From Pyrinomonadaceae bacterium (GTDB lineage: Bacteria; Acidobacteriota; Blastocatellia; Pyrinomonadales; Pyrinomonadaceae), in NCBI GenBank assembly GCA_013812565.1, contig JACCTF010000568.1, forward strand, positions 1 to 7,639: a DNA stretch of 7,639 bases, given 5' to 3'. The notes beneath the pieces are model-generated. The model was not told the DNA's origin and ran no database searches. It was given only the letters and a program-made list of their open reading frames with translations. Shown here piece by piece: positions 6,648-7,639 of the stretch (position 1 is its first letter; each line of letters opens with the position of its first letter). The translations under genes and the position numbers were made by a program.

Positions 6648-6678
6648 GGTCAACACAGTTAAGAGGGTGAAGGTCAAC
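6648..6678 (-). repeat. Paired GTTGACC direct repeats in the dehydratase leader
   Basis: On the minus strand GTTGACC occurs at 6678-6672 and again at 6654-6648, with starts 24 bases apart (between two and two and a half helical turns). Both lie between the TATAAT box and the start codon. A regulator binding here would sit over the start of transcription and the leader. Seven-base repeats can arise by chance, so this is a modest candidate. Confidence 0.25.
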
Positions 6679-6685
6679 GATGGCT

Positions 6686-6691
6686 ATTATA
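6686..6691 (-). promoter_or_regulatory. Probable -10 box of the tartrate dehydratase promoter
   Basis: TATAAT in full consensus on the minus strand. Transcription would begin near 6679 and give a leader of about 40 bases before the ATG at 6637. The sequence at the -35 position with a 17-base spacer (6709-6714, reading CTAACG) matches consensus at only 3 of 6, so an activator or an extended contact may be needed. Confidence 0.5.
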
Positions 6692-6768
6692 GAAATACAA
6701 GCGAGTTGCGTTAGGCTACGCACAGCCGCTGGTGGTGATGAGGTCGCAAGGCTCTTGGTGTCCGTCAA

Positions 6769-6792
6769 CCCGTGCACCAGCCCGTGCACCAG
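6769..6792. repeat. Two perfect tandem copies of a 12-base unit
   Basis: CCCGTGCACCAG occurs twice without a gap at 6769-6780 and 6781-6792. Each copy contains the palindrome GTGCAC. An inverted partner of its right half, GCTGGTG, lies at 6728-6734 and could pair with CACCAGC at 6775-6781 or 6787-6793. This may be a slippage duplication or a double binding site upstream of the dehydratase promoter. Confidence 0.6.
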
Positions 6793-6828
6793 CATGACCC
6801 GAGAACCCGCACAGGTATCACCATCTGT

Positions 6829-6850
6829 TGCCACATGCATGATGTGAGCA
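6829..6850. repeat. Imperfect inverted repeat
   Basis: TGCCACAT at 6829-6836 pairs with ATGTGAGCA at 6842-6850, apart from one unpaired A, around a 5-base centre GCATG. The stem is short and no T run follows on either strand, so a binding site is more plausible than a terminator. Confidence 0.25.
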
Positions 6851-7014
6851 CGCATAGGAGATTCTTCCGTCTCGCAGGTTCTCCCACGACGGCGAACAAT
6901 AAAGCAAAGATAGCACACGATGCAGATCATTCACCCTTGTTGCTGTGGTGTGCGCCGCTTGTGGTAATGGGGCACGATCCACCGGCAAACCCGAGCGGCA
7001 GGGAGCGCCCGATT

Positions 7015-7632
7015 CTACTTTTTCGATAAGCACCATGTCGTCATCGAACGTTGTTTACCCACTACCACGGTCTTGATCGGTTCGATAAACTCGCCGCCGT
7101 AGTGTTGCGCCGCGGCGGTGAGCATCTCGTCATCCACCAGGAAAAGGTCGCTCCCGTCAGGCAGATAAAAGCGTCTGCCTTCGATGCGCTTCACCTCTCT
7201 TTCCACCCCGATGGTCGAAGCGAGTCGCGCGATAAAGATGCCGCCGGGTTTAAGCACCCGCCACATCTCCCCGACCATGCGCCGCCAATGATCTTCATCT
7301 CGGGCGAAGTGTAAGACGGCACTACTTATCACGGAGTCGAAAGTCTTATCGGCGAACAACATCTGCTCCACCGCTTCGACGCGGAAGTTATCTTCCGGTA
7401 ACCCCGGGGCGAGCACCGCCGCAAGCCGCCGGACCTGTGCGATGGCTTCCCTCGACTCGTCGACGCCGAAAACGCCATACCCGTTCCTTAAGAAATAGAT
7501 GAGATTGCGCCCGCCCCCGCAGCCTGCGTCAAGGATTTGCATCCGCGGGGTGAAGCGGCCTTTCAGGAGTTGATCGAACAAGTAGATGTCGATACTTCCA
7601 AAATACTCTTGAAGATTAAGGCGTGAAGTCAT
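7015..7632 (-). CDS. Class I SAM-dependent methyltransferase (Methyltransf_11/25 type)
   Basis: A 205-residue soluble protein with the Rossmann-like class I methyltransferase core. Motif I is ILDAGCGGGRN (33-43) for SAM binding. The acidic residue at the end of strand 2 is D58 in VFGVDES. FDSVISSAVLHFA (98-110) carries motif IV, and WRVLKPGG (124-131) is the usual post-motif. The N-terminal segment LQEYFGSIDIYLFDQLLKGRF (7-27) is characteristic of a small group of uncharacterised bacterial methyltransferases. The substrate cannot be inferred. The ATG at 7632 gives a natural N-terminus, but the frame remains open for the last 7 bases of the window and no ribosome site can be seen, so a slightly earlier start is possible. 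It is on the same strand as the tartrate dehydratase but 377 bases upstream of it, so a shared transcript is unlikely. No sign of a link to the hydroxyacid genes. Confidence 0.85.
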   Translation of the reverse strand: MTSRLNLQEYFGSIDIYLFDQLLKGRFTPRMQILDAGCGGGRNLIYFLRNGYGVFGVDESREAIAQVRRLAAVLAPGLPEDNFRVEAVEQMLFADKTFDSVISSAVLHFARDEDHWRRMVGEMWRVLKPGGIFIARLASTIGVEREVKRIEGRRFYLPDGSDLFLVDDEMLTAAAQHYGGEFIEPIKTVVVGKQRSMTTWCLSKK

Positions 7633-7639
7633 GTCGAAC

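Larger units (their letters stand above)
6638..7014. other. 377-base non-coding stretch upstream of the tartrate dehydratase
   Basis: This stretch separates the methyltransferase stop from the tartrate dehydratase start, both on the minus strand. Open frames across it have low-complexity, non-protein-like translations. It contains a perfect TATAAT, a repeated GTTGACC pair, a 12-base tandem repeat with a 7-base inverted copy nearby, and a dyad near 6829-6850. I find no tRNA-like fold and no clear terminator for the methyltransferase gene. It probably holds the dehydratase promoter and control sites. Confidence 0.5.

Noticed and set aside
6769..6792. CRISPR-like repeat
   Set aside because: Only two 12-base units with no spacer between them and no cas genes.
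6634..6930. A 98-residue minus-strand frame upstream of the tartrate dehydratase
   Set aside because: Its translation has no domain-like pattern, it spans the tandem repeat and promoter box, and it overlaps the dehydratase start.

Overview
The window is a moderately GC-rich bacterial stretch with dense protein genes. It has no RNA genes, insertion sequences or CRISPR arrays that I can see. Start signals are mixed: one clear Shine-Dalgarno, several starts with none, and one likely GTG start. This style and the protein sequences would fit a soil or environmental lineage such as Acidobacteriota, but that is a weak guess.

Layout. Five genes lie on the plus strand. They are the 3' end of a DASS-family (SLC13-type) carboxylate transporter (to 497), an RraA-like aldolase/decarboxylase (622-1320), an Ldh2-type malate/L-lactate dehydrogenase (1336-2391), an FAD-linked D-2-hydroxyacid dehydrogenase (2526-4022) and a lysine-type aspartate kinase (4073-5458). 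Two genes lie on the minus strand. One is a very recognisable D(-)-tartrate dehydratase (6637-5471), which converges tail to tail on the kinase with only 12 bases between the stops. The other is a class I SAM-dependent methyltransferase (7632-7015). Between the two minus-strand genes is a 377-base non-coding stretch with a perfect TATAAT for the dehydratase, a 12-base tandem repeat and small dyads.

How the genes may work together (inference). The first four genes and the dehydratase read as a hydroxy-dicarboxylate catabolic locus. The transporter would bring in a dicarboxylate. The dehydratase would turn D-tartrate into oxaloacetate. Two dehydrogenases, from families that usually act on opposite stereoisomers (Ldh2 on L/S acids, the FAD enzyme on D/R acids), would oxidise malate- or lactate-like acids to 2-oxoacids. 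The RraA-like protein would cleave or decarboxylate the resulting oxoacid to pyruvate. Oxaloacetate is also the precursor of aspartate, the substrate of the kinase, so the kinase may be linked metabolically or may simply be a neighbour. The methyltransferase has no evident link.

The most curious sequence signal is at the start of the FAD dehydrogenase gene. A perfect 16-bp palindrome is centred on its ATG, and a well-placed Shine-Dalgarno there serves a different, overlapping ten-codon reading frame. I see no strong case for a wholly new system. The gene combination and this start-site arrangement are the parts worth a second look.
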